Source: Cruorifilaria tuberocauda (Eukaryota; Nematoda; Chromadorea; Rhabditida; Onchocercidae). Taken from it: 64,000 nucleotides of DNA. Under the pieces are notes generated by a model, which worked only from the letters and a program-made list of their open reading frames with translations, was not told where the DNA came from and did no database searches. How positions within the stretch are numbered: the first letter of the stretch is position 1; each line of letters begins with the position of its first letter. Below, piece by piece: positions 1 through 12,758 of the stretch. The position numbers and the translations under genes were made by a program. The stretch is from the NCBI GenBank assembly GCA_013365365.1, contig JABVXU010000077.1, positions 62,001 to 126,000 of the forward strand, in the 5' to 3' direction.

Positions 1-1294
1 CTCATTCTACATAGCTTTAAAAAAAAACATTCACACTTTCATAACGAACCAGTTTTATTCTGGCATTCATGAAATGAGAAATCAAAACAACATCGAAGAA
101 GAAAAAAACATTTATTTAGGATAGTCTTTTAAACATTTAATAAATTATTGTTTAAAATTAAAAGGTAGAAAAAGCTTTAGAAATTTGAACATTTCCATGC
201 GTGTTGTGTCATTCTAATGCTGGCATCAAATATTATTAGCAAAAATGCCAAAATTTTCCATGATAATTACTACATTTAAAATTTCAGTAGGAGGATAAAA
301 TACGCTTGTTACAAATATGTTTTCTGATTCAAAATCACCATGGCTGATTTATTCAAAGAGCATATTTTAAGAAAATTCAAGAATCTATTCATTAACCATA
401 AATTACTCTATCCATGCTTTCCCATGTTTTATGTAATTGTTCAAATTTGTTTTTATAAAAAAGCAAACCAGAGAAGCATAGAACCAACCATAAAGCAATT
501 TCTACTTATTCAGGAAAGATCCATGAAAGTTTACGATCATAAACCTTTGCACGTTCTATTCAATGCATCTGAAAGTTCCATGTTTTTTAAAACTTTCTGC
601 TACGAAATGCAGAACAATAATCGAAAAACACAAATAAAGATAAAAAAGAATGTTTCATTATCACTTATTCAATCTTAAAATCAAGAGAAACAGGTCAAAA
701 TTAGGTTAACTTTAAAATTTTCAATATTTGTATGTCTATCTCATTTATTACTGTATAATTTATTTCACTATTATCTTCTTCATTTCTTCATTGTTTCTGT
801 AACCGTGCTAAAACTTGGTGATTAAGTAATTCATGATTCTCTAGTCTTGTTCCTGAATAACAAAGAAAGAGTGATATTCAAAATGAAAACTTTTATATAA
901 ATAAATTAACCACGAAAAATGCTAATAATCAGTAATGATAGCCAATGATAAGGAAATTAATTTATCAACATCAGTTAATTAATCAATCAAGATCAAAATA
1001 TGTGATGCAATGAAAGTTCAGTAATCGATGAAGTTCGTGCATCCAACAATTAAGTTATAAAATGTGTTCCACTTGCGAAAGAAAGTTGTGGCGATGAAAA
1101 AGTTCGAACTCTCGAGAAGAGTAAGTTGTGGAATTAATTGGAAAGAATGGACTCTATGTACAGTCTCCCATTTTCTAAGGTTACATATCGCCATGACATA
1201 CATTTGGTATCAGAGAGGGCGCACCAAGGTCGCCCGTCTTGCGCTTCTGCTCTTATTTCAATCGGCTGTCGCCCACTGCGTGGACACCAATCGA
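1..1294. other. Non-coding flank upstream of the FKBP-EF-hand gene
   Basis: AT-rich sequence with no exon I can support. A 112-codon open frame at 340-678 has a lysine- and phenylalanine-rich composition typical of chance frames in AT-rich DNA, and it shows no domain. The last 200 bases probably hold the promoter and 5' UTR of the next gene. Confidence 0.5.
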
Positions 1295-3815
1295 ATGCTG
1301 TTCGTCCAATCATCCCTCATAGCTTTCATATTGTCATCAGGTAAACCAATTTTTGACAAAATTTATGATATGAAAAAGACGTTATCTAACGAATCTGAGT
1401 GGCATAGAAATTCATTCCGGATGATAAATTGAAAAAGACAAAAGTGATGGTGCTTAAAGTAAGATTATTGAGCTTTGTCAAAAAAAACTTTAAGCATTAT
1501 ATTTATTGATTGATCGATTACAACAAATGATTCTTTATGCAGCGAATGAAGACTACTCTCGGAAATGAATTCATTCATCTTTTATTCCTTTAAAATACGA
1601 AAATTTCAGGTCGCTGCTTGGATGTCGTTGAAACAGAGACACCAATTATACCTGAAGTTGGTAAAAAACGGAAACTTGAAGATAGCATACCAGTAATTGA
1701 AATACGAGGTGAAGGTCAACCAATGACTGCAGCGCAAATAAGACAGCTTGAAGAAATGTCAAATGGTGGTCCACTTGATATCAAGGTCAAAGATGATCTA
1801 TTTTCATTCAATTCAAGCTTTCCCAATTTAAAATTATCATATTTTAATTCATCATTTATTTCATTGCTATTTCTCTCAATACTAAATTTAATTCAGAAAT
1901 TCTCTTTTGTTTCATTTAGATTCAACGATTATCAGATGAATAATAAAACAGAACAATCTGTCTACTTCGTTTTCTAAATTAGCATTGATTCATTCTGCAG
2001 ACTTATTTCATTCTATTCATTTAAAGTTTTTAAATTTGCTTATTATATTTAAATGAATTTAGAATTATTTCAGGTAGAGAAAACATGGAGGCCAGTGGAC
2101 TGTCCACATGCTGCGAAACGTAAAGATTTTATAACTTTTCACTACAAGGCATTTACTGAAGCTAATAAGAAATGTGATCAATCGTATGGACGCGAGCCAA
2201 TTCGGATACAACTTGGTGTAGGTATGATAATACCTGGACTAGATAAAGGTATGCGTGGGATGTGCGATACTGAATTGAGGAAAATTCAAGTACCATACCG
2301 ACTAAGTCGGAAAAAGAAAAGCAGAAGTAAGCTTAATGATGAATATCAACAGAATGATAGACTTTGAATTATTATTTTCGTGCTTTTTGCTTATCAGAAT
2401 CAAATTTATTCAGCAGAATACAAGAATTTCTTATTACGATCACGGATAACACTTTGCGATAAAGGCCTTACACTGTCAATACTTAATTTATAGTCATGAA
2501 ATAAACTTTATTTCTACTGCTGCGAACAAAATGATTGATATCTTGCAAGGATTGCGAAGAAGTAACAAGCGACAGATGCACCGTTGCATCATTTTCTCTA
2601 CTTTGTCTTAGCAAACACTTTTCTCTATGTCTTATCAGTTGTAAATTATCTGATTGTTACCATTAGTAATCGCACAAAAAAAGAATCAGTGAGTAGCAAT
2701 AAGAAGCTTAATTTAGACAGTTATCCATGCATGCGAGCTTCACATTCAGAACTTCGATTGATATTTGAAGGTGATTTTTCAGTATGGAAAAATATCCCTA
2801 ACGATGAGCATTGGCTCACTTTCAACATTGAAATGCTCACAGTTGAACCGTGGTCACTCGATTTGCAATTTAATTTTTTGGATATCAACAACGATACTTT
2901 AATTACTGAAAATGAGGTTCAACTCAACTTATACTATTAAATCAACGCAAAAAGCTATCATTTTTGTTTAATTTATTGTTATTTTACCTCTCAAAAGTAG
3001 TAGTATTACTTTTCAATAAGATAATAATTTATGCAAACTGAGAGGAGATATTTTTTTCATTTTTACATCAAAATCTATTTTGTAAATTAAAAGAGTGCTT
3101 CATCAATAGTTAAAATAAGTTATACTCAAACTAAGTAGAACTAAAAAGGATTAGGTCGTATTCTCATAAAGCTAAAAAATTCCACACCATCAAGCACTCA
3201 AAAATTGCCGCTTCCTTTTAAACAATGTTTTAGCTGGTTAAATTTCAAGAAAACCTAAAGAAATATTTTGGTAAAACGTGGAGCAATGAAAATATTGACT
3301 ATGTAATTGCTGCCAGATATTATATCAGGTAGTTTGTTGAAATATCAAATTTCATTTGTGAACAAAGCTCTGAACAATCCGCCGTCTTTGTTATTTCAAC
3401 CCAACATCTTATGCCGCACGGCGTTAAATTGCAGGTATTGAATTCGTGAGTAAGGTGAAAAAATCTTTGCAGGTATTTTGATATTGATGGGGATGGACGA
3501 ATAGATTTGAAGGAATTTCGTCGGGTGATGGGGCGAGATATGGCGTTAATGGCTGGAGTATCGAATAATAAAAAAGTAGAAGGTCGAAAACGGGATCCCT
3601 CCATTGCTTGGATTCTGGATTTCAACAATGATGGCATTGTTTCTGTTACGGTAGATCACTTCTGGTATTATTTTGCAATAAATCGTAAACCAAGACAAAA
3701 CTAATCGCAAATCACTTTTACCTTCACTTTTTTATTACAGGAAATCGATCGAGCTGATGAAATATTGCAAGGTGAACCAACCATTCTACCAACATTTACT
3801 AGAGATGAGCTTTAG
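1295..3815 (+). CDS. ER-lumen FKBP-type peptidyl-prolyl isomerase with EF-hands and an RDEL signal
   Basis: Predicted exons are 1295-1340, 1610-1785, 2074-2326, 2783-2916, 3234-3328, 3473-3650 and 3741-3815; they join in phase to 318 residues. The start gives a short signal peptide (MLFVQSSLIAFILSSG). An FKBP domain follows at about residues 75-170 (VGMIIPGLDKGMRGM, later IWKNIPNDEHWLTFNIEML). Three canonical EF-hand loops come next: DINNDTLITENE, DIDGDGRIDLKE and DFNNDGIVSVTE. The last loop is completed by the first codon of the final exon. The protein ends in RDEL, an ER-retrieval signal, so it should act in the ER lumen on folding secreted proteins, as FKBP7, FKBP14 and related ER FKBPs do. 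Key FKBP12 active-site residues look changed (Phe of the FD pair is Cys, the pocket Trp is Leu), so isomerase activity is uncertain. The order signal peptide, FKBP, EF-hands, xDEL is typical of FKBP7/14, though three loops is one more than usual there. Confidence 0.88.
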
Positions 3816-5073
3816 GATTTGATGCATCAAATAATTGTTTGTTGCCATGATATCCGAGTAAAATTCATAGCTACATGATGTCACTACAACAATATAGTTT
3901 CTTGGCTATGCCGAGAATTTTAAAACATCATCTCTATTTACGCAATATTTGCCGCCTCTAGACGCTAATTATTGAACTCTGCAAAGTTTATTTTTTAAAT
4001 CAGAGATGTTTTTGTGATAGAAATGATTGTGTGAATTTTTTTTGAAAGTATAAAAAACTTGAAGGTCCTTTAACTTGATCACCTTCTCTCATCATTGTTT
4101 GGATCAATTCATAGAAAGTGTCAAGTTCAGTAGTACTTTTATTTATTAAAACTGTAATCAGCATATATAAAAACGAACTTAACAACTCGTTTAACAGTCG
4201 AACCAAAACAATCGCAAAGGAATCGAATCATAAAAAATAACAACGGCATCAAATTAATCAAAATTATTTAATGTGTCGGAAATAAAACAAATCAGATTTT
4301 TCCTTGTAATTTCTATCAGTGTTTTAAAGTTAGGGAAAATTTAGTTTCCGTAAATGTTTCCAATGATTTAATTTAAACAAAACGTTTATCTCATAACTGA
4401 TAATCTTAATTTCATTCCGATTCAAAACAAAATTTCATTCTAATAAATTATAGAAATTGATCTGAGGCTACAAAATTATTTGATAGAATATTTTGATTAA
4501 ATAGAATTATTTAATAGAATGGTTTAATAGAAAACTTTAAAAAATGAACAGTTTTTAAGAACAATTTGCATATAAATATATATTATTATTTTTTTGCGGA
4601 AAATTTTGAAAGGCATTTTGTGTGCCGTAAATCATTAGAATTCCTTCTATTTAAAGATTCCAATTCTTTCCAATGAAAAATTGATAAAGTTTCAAATTTG
4701 GTTGATTAAAGATTAAACAAAAATTCTAGCAAAAAAGCTAAAATGTAATTTTAAAATTAGGGAAGAATGATTATTTTATTTTAATGATTTTAATATGTGC
4801 TGCAATAATTATCATTGATGTATTTAAAAATATAATTGTGCAAAAATTTGTAGCATTGTTGAAAATTTCAATATCTTTGACGGCTTGTATAAAACTATCT
4901 TTTCAATTTCAAATAAAAAATTAGAATATTTTCTTTTTTATACTAATCATGTGATAACGTGAAAAAATTTGATTTTTTCAGCTTTCCTAATTAATATATT
5001 TTTCATAACAAAACAAGACCGCATAAATCAAAAAGATTCAACCCGCAAATGAAGTACTACTGAGTAAATGGTG
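3816..5073. other. Intergenic sequence between convergent genes
   Basis: It separates the FKBP stop from the stop of the TMEM200-like gene on the other strand. It is AT-rich with many poly-A and poly-T runs. I see no exon or RNA gene; it should hold both 3' UTRs. Confidence 0.5.
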
Positions 5074-8000
5074 TCATGTGGTAAAGAAACTATCAATATT
5101 CGGAGCTTTCACATTCGATGAAGATGAGCTGCTCGAAATGCCAAATTCAATGTCCAATGATGCAAGTGGTGCATGCCTCTCGAACCCTTCCATAGGTATA
5201 CAAGTATCTCGAGTAAGCGACCTAATATCGGTAGCAGAATTAATAGTATCGGTGATAGCAATAGTTGCAGCTGGATCAATAGTAACAACAATATTACTAC
5301 TATTATGTTCATTATGGACTAAATCACTGGTTCTCCTGAAATTAGAGGTATTGCAACATGCTGCCGGATGAAATGAAGATTGATTTTGTTGCGGAGAATC
5401 AACTGGAGAAATTTGCGACGGTAAGGACTTTACAGTATTCGATACCGGCATCGAAGGAGGACTATGCAATTCAACAGTCACATTCTGCCTGCAAAATACC
5501 TAAAGCATTATGAAATGCTCTATTACATACATACAGCTTAGGCCTGAAAAAATTCTACAACTATCATTAGCAAATATATATATGTGAGTATAAGTTGCAT
5601 TAATCTTCTCATATAACTTATAGTATCAGTTATTCGACAGCTAAATTATGCATTTTTGGATGTAAAAAATTCAAAAGTACTTTTATGAAAAGCAGACCAA
5701 TGGGAAGTATAGTTGCAGTGTTCACTTGTGCACGTACAAGCTCGACCATGATCGTGCAAGTCCAGTGACAAATCATTTTCGGTGTCAAAGATACCACAGT
5801 AATAATTATGAAGGAGTCGTCCGTATAATTTCCTATAATTTTTTTCTTCAACATTGTCGATTGGGCAAAGTTCGATATATTTTCGAAATTACAAACTATC
5901 TAATGGATATTCGTAAAGATTTAACCTATTATCAATAGCATCGAGAAGCATTTGAGGTATGCATGGGGTGGAGCGATATTTCCGTTGCTTATTTAAGACT
6001 GCAAATAAAACAGCACTGGCAAAACAATAATATTAGTAAACAAACCAATCAGTACATAGATGAACAAATAACAAAACCGAAAAAGGAATAATAAACTAGA
6101 AAATGAATGGACAAATGCGGAGCGGAATAATTTTTGTAGTAAAGGTAAACAAACCACGGTTAGATATTCAAACAAGTATTATCCGTATATCAATAGAGTT
6201 GTTATGGAATGTACTACTAGATGAAATGTTGTATTATAACAGTCTGATTTCAGTATTTATAAGCCAGAATTAAAAAAAAAAAACTTACTGGGACTGGGAT
6301 CACATCTTGACAGCGGAACGGCCTTGTAAAAAGGTGCCCATTCACGGATCTCTTCGTCGGTCATTGATAAACGTTTTTGTATCACATTTTTTTGCAACAA
6401 AGATGTTTTTTTACACGGGTCAATTGCTTCTACATTATGAAGTATCTACAATGAACATCGGAAAAACTTAATTTCTTATTCAGGAAAAGTCGTATATGCG
6501 CTGTCAGTGCATGAATCTAACTTCTGTTGTGAATCCTTGCATTTAATTTCTAAAATTTATAGAAAAGGAAAAAATAACCTGCGTATTTTTATCCCTACTT
6601 TCGAGAGTGAGGACACAGGCGATAATAAGAATGAATGAACCAATACCCATTGAAATTGGCCCAAGATACTGCAAACTTTTAAAGAAATAGCGCTTGGTCC
6701 AATTGGTGGACACTTTATCGATGCTACCATCCCCATTGTATATAATTTCCTGCAAAATTTTTATTGAATTTGAATTGATCCCTATCAAAATTCTAAAGCA
6801 ATCAAAGCGAATGATTTTACTAAATTATTGAAATATCCCAGAAACTGATAATTGGACCCGTATAAAACTGAAAATTCATGAATTTACATAAATATAATAT
6901 ACTAAGATAAGCCAAAAAGAGATAAAGAAATACAAACCTGAGACAAATAGACATCAAAATAACCAAGAATGGTCATTAAAATACCAAAAGAAATAATGAC
7001 ACCACCGAAAATAATTGCTCTGCACGCCACCCACAATGTCTGAAGGAAACTGTTTCACAAAGTTGCAACTTTATCATTTTCAGATAATTATAAACAATTT
7101 TTCAAACGAATTTCCCTTGAAAAATTCTTAATTATGTACAAAATTTTGATAGCAAGATTTCAGAATTCTTGCCAAACATATTCATTCTTTGTCCAAATAA
7201 GCTGGATTAAATTTTTTAGCCTTTGATTCTCTTTTGAATTGATAAAACTCTAAAAGGTAATTAATGAGCAGTTTTAAATAATGAATTGTTAATAGCTGAC
7301 CCTATAGATAATGATATCAAATTACCATGACATAAATATCATGATGATGATTCAGTTTCTTAGTTGATAAGTTCTACAATTAATGCTTGTCACTTGCTGT
7401 GAATGAATCAACTATCTATTAATGTATATAATTGCTTTAAAATTTGCGAAAAGTATTTTATAATTGTGGGTATTCATAAAAAATATCTAAAAAAGCATGT
7501 CACGAAAAATCTTCGTTTAACGACATGATTTAAATAATTATTTCACTTTACCGCTCTATCATATTCAAGTGTTGAATTAATTTGTGAGATTCAATTTCTG
7601 CATTATTGTAAAAGTGCAAATTTTAGGTTTTGGAAGATTAATCATAAATGAAGCAATTAACAGTAATTCATTAATTTTACAAGAGAAAATGTAAGAAAAA
7701 ATAGATGGGTAATTAACGCAGAGAAGCAGTCCAATGAATAAAGCTATGCTTATAAAGTGTTCCTGAAAAGTTAAAAAATATTTAAATCGATTAGCTAATT
7801 CCCTAACGTAGAAAAATATCGAAATGAAAAAAAAAGGATAACGTGAGTATAGACGTGGACTTGCATACGTGCATTTCTGTTTTTATTTTTATTTTCTGAA
7901 TTTCGACAAATCAAATAATTTTCAGCTTCACCACTTTTATCAATGCATTTAAACATGAAGATGCCAGAAAAACCCGATTCGAATTTTCAGGCTGCTGATT

Positions 8001-11000
8001 ATCGATAATTTTGATAATATCTACGTGATCGATTGTTTAGATGGATTGCTTTTTTATTATGTAACTTGCTTGAAAATTCCAAAAAAAAACAGAAAAAATT
8101 CAATTATGGTTTCAAGAAACATAGAAGTTTATTAGCTCAAAAATTAAATTGCAAGCATCGAAATAAGCTATCGAACTGAATTAAAACAAGATATATTTTT
8201 ATGTAATTTATAATTACCATTCAAACGCAACAAATAATAAACAAAAAAGCTGGAAATAAAAATATTTTATATAGACAAGACTATCAAAAAGATTTTGCTG
8301 TTTCGTTGGACGAGAATTTCCAACTTTGTTAGAAAGGATAGGAATCGAAAGGACATAGAGGCTGAAAATCAGCAATAGGGGAAGAATTAGCTACTTATTT
8401 TAGATGTCATCAGAGTCAAGTCAAATTATCTATAAAATTACTTATTCACGGTTTTATTGTTATTCCAATTTCTTTTCCTACTATTCATTTTAAGCATAAT
8501 AACATTATTTTTCGGGGTTCAGTAACGATAAACTATCTTCCAATCATGTCAAAGTAAATACAGGGCCAGAAATTCCGTACTCCGAAAAACCTAATCCCAA
8601 AAAAATTGGGACGGCAGAATTAAATCACCGATTCCTCCTCTTTTAGCTTTTCGGATTTACCAACAACTTATTCAATTTAAAAAATTTAGAAATGCAATTT
8701 CCAATATACGAATTAGTTCTGCTTTGGATAACCTATCTCTTGCGAAACGTTATGTGAATCTTTGTCGGTTTTCCTCTCATCTATTAGACATTATTTATCG
8801 ATCACTTAAAATATGCTACATGTTATTTCTTGTTCATTTATTGGTTGCCATAACTACTAACCGACGAGTAAATTCAACAACCTACCTTACTGACTTATTG
8901 CCATTTATTTATTATAGCTCTAATTGGGAACGCTGCAAGATAAGAACGCCCCATTTTAATCATATTTTCATACATGATTCTTTATCAGAATCATCTTGAC
9001 GGTTTTTCCCGAACATTAAAAAGTGTACCGAAAGCTTCGACTTATTAATCTGGTGATATTTGTAGTCTCTGTGATAAAAATTTCGTCGTATAATTGTGAC
9101 GGTTGGACGATATATCATCAGCCCTCTCCTACTGCAGCTATCGCTTTTATTTTAAAGCATTCGGGAATTTTTTAGCAAAAATTGTTTTTGACAAGAAATT
9201 TTTCCATCATTGTAATTTTTGACAAGAATAACAGAATAGAATGAATTATCGCATAAGCAACCAGCAATCGGTACTATCCCATACGATCACCATTCTAGGT
9301 TATATGAAAAAATACTTTAAAAACACGATTTATCAGAAAATTTCCACTTTACTGGGGCGTATAGAGCGAAAAAGAATGAAAAATATTTGAAATATCAATG
9401 TTTAAAAGATAAAAAAAATGGATGAGAAAGACGAAAAGGAAATCAAAATATCAAACGATAAAATGGATATGAGAGCAATAAACTCAGAAGCATTTCTTTA
9501 TGACGGTAAGTAAAATTAACGCTATTTGAAGAATTATGTTGATGAAGTATGAATAGAAATCGTAATTACTCGAAAATGAAATAGCGCTAGAAATGAAGGA
9601 GTTTTTTTGGGTAGAGACTTCGAAAAGGAAACAATGTAAGAAAAGCAGTTGACAGATGAAGGAACTGATATCGACAAGGATTGCTTAAGGCAAGTGAGGA
9701 AATGAATCAAAAGGCAAACTCTCTCAAGCTTCTTAAGGTTATAACTGTGTTTCACTATTTGGTATGAATTACTTTCGCGGGAAAAATATGTAAATTATTT
9801 CAAGCCTTCTTTTATATGTAATTCAATCATTCAAGCTTTTTTAGCAAAATTTTGGCTAAGATGTTCGGAATCAAATAATATTCCTTATGATAAAGTTATA
9901 GATAACAATAAGCTTAATCATAGTAGAATTTCCCTATATTTTGATGCTCTAATTTGAAGACCAAATTCATTTCATTTGCAAAAGACACTCTTTACTTCTG
10001 TATTAAATGATGTTAAATGCAAAAGGAGCAAAACAGCGTTTTTTTTTGGAATGGAAAGGAAATAAAAAATTTTTAACAGATTAAAATAGCTAATAGTCTT
10101 CAAGATTTTCGAGGGCTATAGGGAATATTTTCATTTCTCATTCACGCATTATTGAAATAAAATATAAATGATGGAGATGAAGAGATGATAGCACAATAAA
10201 AGACTAGAAAAATTCAAGGCTTTCTGTTTTCCTTTCAGCAAAAAGTTTCATCTCTGTTTGTTGCTTTATTTCCTTGCATTCCTTTCAATAACATATATTT
10301 AAGCTAACGAATAATCATTTTTCATCGAAAAATGATACTGATGATATTTTTTGTCCACCAACTGGACATCAGTATTGAGCATCGAAGAGAGTACTGCATT
10401 CTGAGATAACTGGATTGATGATTTTATGCAAAAGAAGAATGATTGAACTGATGCAAACTGAGAGTGTAAGAAGGAAATGGTGAAGAAAGAAAACGAAATC
10501 ATGAGGACAGAAATAGATAAGAGCTTAAGGTGACGAAAAACAATCCACTAATCGTTGATCATAATTGATTAGTTTAAAACAACACTGAATTGCAATTGCA
10601 GCTACTAATCAATCTATCATTTCGTCTAAACGAAAAATTCAGAAATTATGTATGATATTATTAAGGAATGTGAGATTTAAACTATTCCTTCGTCAACTTA
10701 TCTTTTCTTTTATCAATACTCAGTGCAGAGAAAAAAGCAGTAAATATAGCTGGCATGAATCGGCGTGGAGTTAATTTACAACAATTTATTTTAATAGATA
10801 TGAGTAAGTTGTAAACTTCTCTTTGGAAATTGTGAGGAATTCGTGCCTTTGAGCAAGTAAACACTTTACGGAACACGATGAGAAAACTTCAGTGGCTGTA
10901 AATTGATATTGTTTGAAAAACTCGACAAATAACAAATATTTTTATGTTTTATTGTTAATTTTGAGATTTCACATCCTGTTATTGAAATAATTAACATTCG

Positions 11001-12742
11001 AAATTTCCCAATTTCTTTCCCAAATCGGAAAAAGGAGAATTTTTACATTACAAATAGCCAAGTTTGAAATCCATAGCCAAAAAACAAAGAAACGAGTTTT
11101 CGAAATTCGAATATGGCACTCTTCGAGAGCACTTAACTGGTACAAATGGTGGATGTAAAATAACACCAGCCATCTGTAGACAGACAAACTAACAGGAAAA
11201 GAAGAAAGATATTGGATGAAAATGAAATTAGATTTTCGGTTAATATATGAAACAGGAAGAAGAAAATATATTGAAGGAAGAGGGTCTTAATAGAATTTGC
11301 TCGGTGTAGACCAAAACTGATAAGTAAACAGACAGCGAAATATTTGCTTAGTACCGTTTAGTAAAAAAGTATGATGAAAATGGAGAACAGATGGTAGTAG
11401 TATTTAAGCCAGAAAAATAAATATGTAACAGATGAATGAGCCTAGTGTCACGGAAGCAAAAGCCTAGAATATTCCAAATGTAAACATCTCTTCCCATCTA
11501 TTACTTCACTATAACTAAAAAATAAATTCACTGTGTTAATGAAAAAAGATAATGGAAATAGGTGTTACATTTTTCTAATATAATCAAAAAAGAGAAATGA
11601 TTCATATGAAGTATTTAATTATAGACTTGGATAGATTCTAACGAGATGAATGTTGCCTGTTTGGTCACAAAAGATTACTCTGTTTGTTTCAGATGACGAG
11701 ATGAAAGTAAATAGATGATTTCCTTATAGAAGAGATGCATGTCTTTCTCTTTTTGTTTTTAAAATGATGAATTATTGTTAAAGACTTTGAAATGATAGAA
11801 AAAGGTTTCAAATGTTATAATTGTAATTTTCTGCGCTTTTTCTCAAAACTTCACTAAATTAGGTCTTTGTAATGAACGTTAACAGTTTGAAATTAGATTA
11901 ATTTACCAGGAAATGATGACACAGAATCCGAAGAAATGCCGTCATTCAACTGATCTTGACGCGATGAGAATACGAGACAAAGAATTAGTTAAAAATACAA
12001 TCCAGGAATAATCAGATGTATAGCAGAATCGCGTGGAATCAATACTACTCAACCCATCACGTTGGGAACGTCAACTATTGCAAGACGTCTTGGAAGGCGA
12101 GAATGCTAGAAATGACTTCCACTTCAATCATTAGCTTGGGCTCAGTTTTCATAGTGCTTTAGTCATGGTGATCCAGTGTGCTATGAAACATTGTCAAGCT
12201 ACAATGGGAATGGTCTGGAAGGATAAGGTTGGAGGTATTGTTGTAACCTGGTGGGTAGGTGTGGGTATAGGTGCATTTGGGTGTATGAGTGTGCGTGTGT
12301 TATCATAGCTGAATATGGACGAATGGACTTTGCGTATGCATTGAACATGTACTCGAAGTGTAATTTGACCCCACATCACTTTTTTAAAAATTTTTAGTCA
12401 GTTAATTAAAAATTTGGAAAGACAGGTATCATGAAAAGGATCTGACCAGTAGATGATCATTTTTAAGATTTCTCTTGGAAAATTATGACTGTAATGAAAG
12501 AGCTACCTAATACGATTTTATTTATAACGTATTATGGAATTGGATAAAAAGCGCTGATTAAAAGAAATATTTGAGTAATTTACCTCAATGTGAACGTACT
12601 TCTTCGTTGTAATTTTGCGTCGACTTTTTCTTCGCTTTCGTCTAGCTTTCCAGTAACCATCTCGGTTGTGTAAACTGGAGTCTAAAGCTGCTAGATTTAT
12701 TTTTCCCAAACCTAGTGAAACACCACGAGCCGTTCCTAACAT
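5074..12742 (-). CDS. TMEM200-like two-pass membrane protein
   Basis: Predicted exons on the minus strand are 12742-12584, 7039-6938, 6749-6579, 6445-6289, 5832-5681 and 5484-5074, giving 383 residues in one frame. Exon 1 encodes a basic N-terminus (WKARRKRRKSRRKI). Exon 2 encodes transmembrane segment 1 (IIFGGVIISFGILMTILGYF). Exon 3 encodes an exposed loop with NWT and transmembrane segment 2, ending ESRDKNTQ. The two segments with a short loop, GPISMGIGSFILIIACVLTL and the ESRDK exit match the TMEM200 family as I know it ([20 protein letters not shown]...ENRDKE). The tail is Ser/Pro-rich, probably cytoplasmic, and ends in a serine run. The family's molecular function is not established. 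Exon 5832-5681 is the weakest call: it is kept because it restores the frame between exons 4 and 6, but its peptide is oddly hydrophobic. The start follows a TTTTGCAG acceptor by six bases. Confidence 0.68.
9418..9505 (+). other. Possible first exon of an unidentified plus-strand gene
   Basis: An ATG opens 29 highly charged codons (MDEKDEKEIKISNDKMDMRA...) and runs into a consensus donor, GACG then GTAAGT, in phase 1. One possible continuation is the acceptor TTTACCAG ending at about 11909, which in phase gives GNDDTESEEMPSFN and a stop, for a 43-residue acidic peptide. It lies inside an intron of the opposite-strand gene. I recognise no family, and chance cannot be excluded. Confidence 0.22.
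12250..12300. repeat. GT-rich simple sequence
   Basis: An interrupted run of GTGGGT, GTGTAT and GTGCGTGTGT units inside the first intron of the TMEM200-like gene. It is low-complexity DNA, not coding. Confidence 0.6.
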
Positions 12743-12748
12743 TTTTAA

Positions 12749-12758
12749 CTGCAAAACA
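12749..12758 (-). other. Splice acceptor just before the TMEM200-like start codon
   Basis: On the minus strand the sequence CTGTTTTGCAG ends six bases before the ATG. An acceptor this close to a start, with no upstream coding exon visible, is what a spliced-leader trans-splice site looks like in nematodes. It could equally end an intron in the 5' UTR. Confidence 0.4.

Larger units (their letters stand above)
7040..12583. other. 5.5 kb first intron of the TMEM200-like gene
   Basis: The interval separates the exon coding the basic N-terminus from the first transmembrane exon. It is AT-rich. It contains a plus-strand start-and-donor pair at 9418-9505, a more complex block at about 11880-12150, and a GT-rich stretch at 12250-12300. 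I find no further exon of the host gene. Long first introns often carry enhancers, but nothing here proves one. Confidence 0.5.

Noticed and set aside
340..678. 112-codon plus-strand open frame
   Set aside because: Its Lys/Phe/Ile/Asn-rich composition is as expected by chance in AT-rich DNA; it has no domain, no splice partners and no promoter signs.
5078..5371. 97-codon plus-strand frame
   Set aside because: Complementary shadow of the serine-rich last exon of the TMEM200-like gene.
8724..8999. 91-codon plus-strand open frame with hydrophobic stretches
   Set aside because: No consistent splice sites, no family, and it lies inside the intron of another gene with random-looking composition.
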